From Syntrophomonadaceae bacterium (lineage in GTDB: Bacteria > Bacillota > Dethiobacteria > SKNC01): DNA of 5,960 nucleotides. A model generated the notes under the pieces. It saw nothing but the letters and a program-made list of their open reading frames with translations. It was not told the DNA's origin and did not search any database. Shown here piece by piece: positions 5,314 through 5,960 of this stretch; the stretch's first letter is position 1; every line of letters starts with the position of its first letter. The translations under genes and the position numbers were made by a program. The stretch lies in contig PWHX01000143.1 of assembly GCA_003555415.1 (NCBI GenBank), forward strand, positions 1-5,960. The letters are read 5' to 3'.

Positions 5314-5960
5314 TGTGGAATAGTAGGTTACATTGGTAACAGAGATGCCTGTTCTATTCTTATAGATGGGCTGAAAAAGCTGGAGTATCGCGGCTACGAT
5401 TCAGCAGGAATTGCCCTTTTAGACCAGGGTATTATTGATATAGTTAAGACTGTAGGAAGATTGAATAGTTTAGAACAGAAAATTAATGGTGGAGTCTTCA
5501 AGGGTCAGGTAGGAATAGGTCACACCAGGTGGGCAACTCATGGGCGACCGTCAGATGATAATTCCCACCCCCACGAAGGATGTAACGGGAGCTTTGCCGT
5601 TGTGCATAACGGCATTATCGAAAACTACCTTAAATTGAAGGAGTGGCTCACAGCAGAGGGACACCTGTTTTCCTCTGAAACGGATACAGAAGTGCTGCCC
5701 CACTTAATAGAGCATTATTATAACGGTGAACTTATTGAAGCTGTAAGGAAAGCCATCTCTCAGGTTGAGGGGTCCTATGCTTTTACAGTAATGTCTGACC
5801 ATGAGCCGGATAAACTGATATGTGTAAGAAAAGATAGTCCGCTGGTAATTGGAGTTGGTGAGGAGGAAAAGTTTATAGCCTCAGATATTCCTGCAATTCT
5901 TGGGCATACCAGAAACACTTATGTTTTAGATGATGGAGAGATTGCCCTGGTAGAAAAAAA
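5311..5960 (+). CDS. glmS: Glutamine--fructose-6-phosphate aminotransferase GlmS, N-terminal part
   Basis: GlmS uses glutamine to convert fructose-6-phosphate to glucosamine-6-phosphate, the first committed step of amino-sugar synthesis. The frame stays open to the right edge, giving 216 residues of an enzyme normally near 600. What is visible is essentially the class II (Ntn-type) glutaminase domain: MCGIVGYIG with nucleophile Cys2, YRGYDSAGIA (26-35), HTRWATHGRPSDDNSHPH (71-88) for glutamine binding, HNGIIENY (99-106) with the oxyanion Asn-Gly, and SETDTEV (122-128). The two SIS sugar-binding domains lie outside the window. There is no frameshift or missing residue in the visible part. Expression is controlled by the ribozyme directly upstream, which responds to the enzyme's own product. 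It follows glmM, which uses that product, so pathway and gene order agree. Confidence 0.98.
   Translation, partial: MCGIVGYIGNRDACSILIDGLKKLEYRGYDSAGIALLDQGIIDIVKTVGRLNSLEQKINGGVFKGQVGIGHTRWATHGRPSDDNSHPHEGCNGSFAVVHNGIIENYLKLKEWLTAEGHLFSSETDTEVLPHLIEHYYNGELIEAVRKAISQVEGSYAFTVMSDHEPDKLICVRKDSPLVIGVGEEEKFIASDIPAILGHTRNTYVLDDGEIALVEK

Noticed and set aside
1..5960. CRISPR arrays, insertion sequences, tRNA or rRNA genes, phage genes
   Set aside because: No spaced direct repeats, transposase, terminal inverted repeats or structural RNA signatures other than the glmS ribozyme were seen.

Overview
The window reads as a stretch of low-to-moderate-GC Firmicutes chromosome, most likely from a Clostridia-type anaerobe. 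The evidence is the block cdaA-cdaR-glmM-glmS with a glmS ribozyme in front of glmS, purine-rich Shine-Dalgarno (SD) sites close to AAGGAGGT, one TTG start, and an AmrS-type radical SAM gene, a family common in anaerobes. Genus and species cannot be assigned from this sequence. All supported genes are on the + strand.

Layout: (1) 1-268 is the 3' end of an AmrS-like (AmmeMemoRadiSam) radical SAM gene, cut by the window edge. (2) 365-1714 is a complete AGCS-family sodium:alanine/glycine symporter with its own SD. (3) After an AT-rich 132-base gap, 1847-2662 encodes the membrane diadenylate cyclase CdaA, and 2662-3603 encodes its regulator CdaR, overlapping by one base (TAATG). (4) 3647-4987 is phosphoglucosamine mutase GlmM, starting at TTG, with a possible promoter of its own in the 43-base gap before it. 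(5) The 323-base gap 4988-5310 holds a short G-rich leader with a hairpin, a well-formed glmS ribozyme (about 5097-5240) and a small hairpin before the glmS SD. (6) 5311-5960 is the N-terminal glutaminase part of GlmS, running off the right edge.

How the genes work together: GlmS makes glucosamine-6-phosphate from fructose-6-phosphate and glutamine, and GlmM converts it to glucosamine-1-phosphate, the precursor of UDP-GlcNAc for peptidoglycan. CdaA makes the second messenger c-di-AMP. In studied Firmicutes CdaA is modulated by CdaR and by GlmM, so this cluster links cell-wall precursor supply with osmotic and cell-wall signalling. The glmS ribozyme senses glucosamine-6-phosphate and cleaves the transcript, giving end-product control of the last gene of the cluster.

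I found no previously undescribed system. The window is mostly conserved core genome. The points most worth a second look are the start-stop AUGUAAUG arrangement before cdaA, the extended -10 in front of glmM, and the structure of the glmS leader, whose ribozyme has a very short P3 and a GNRA-capped P4.
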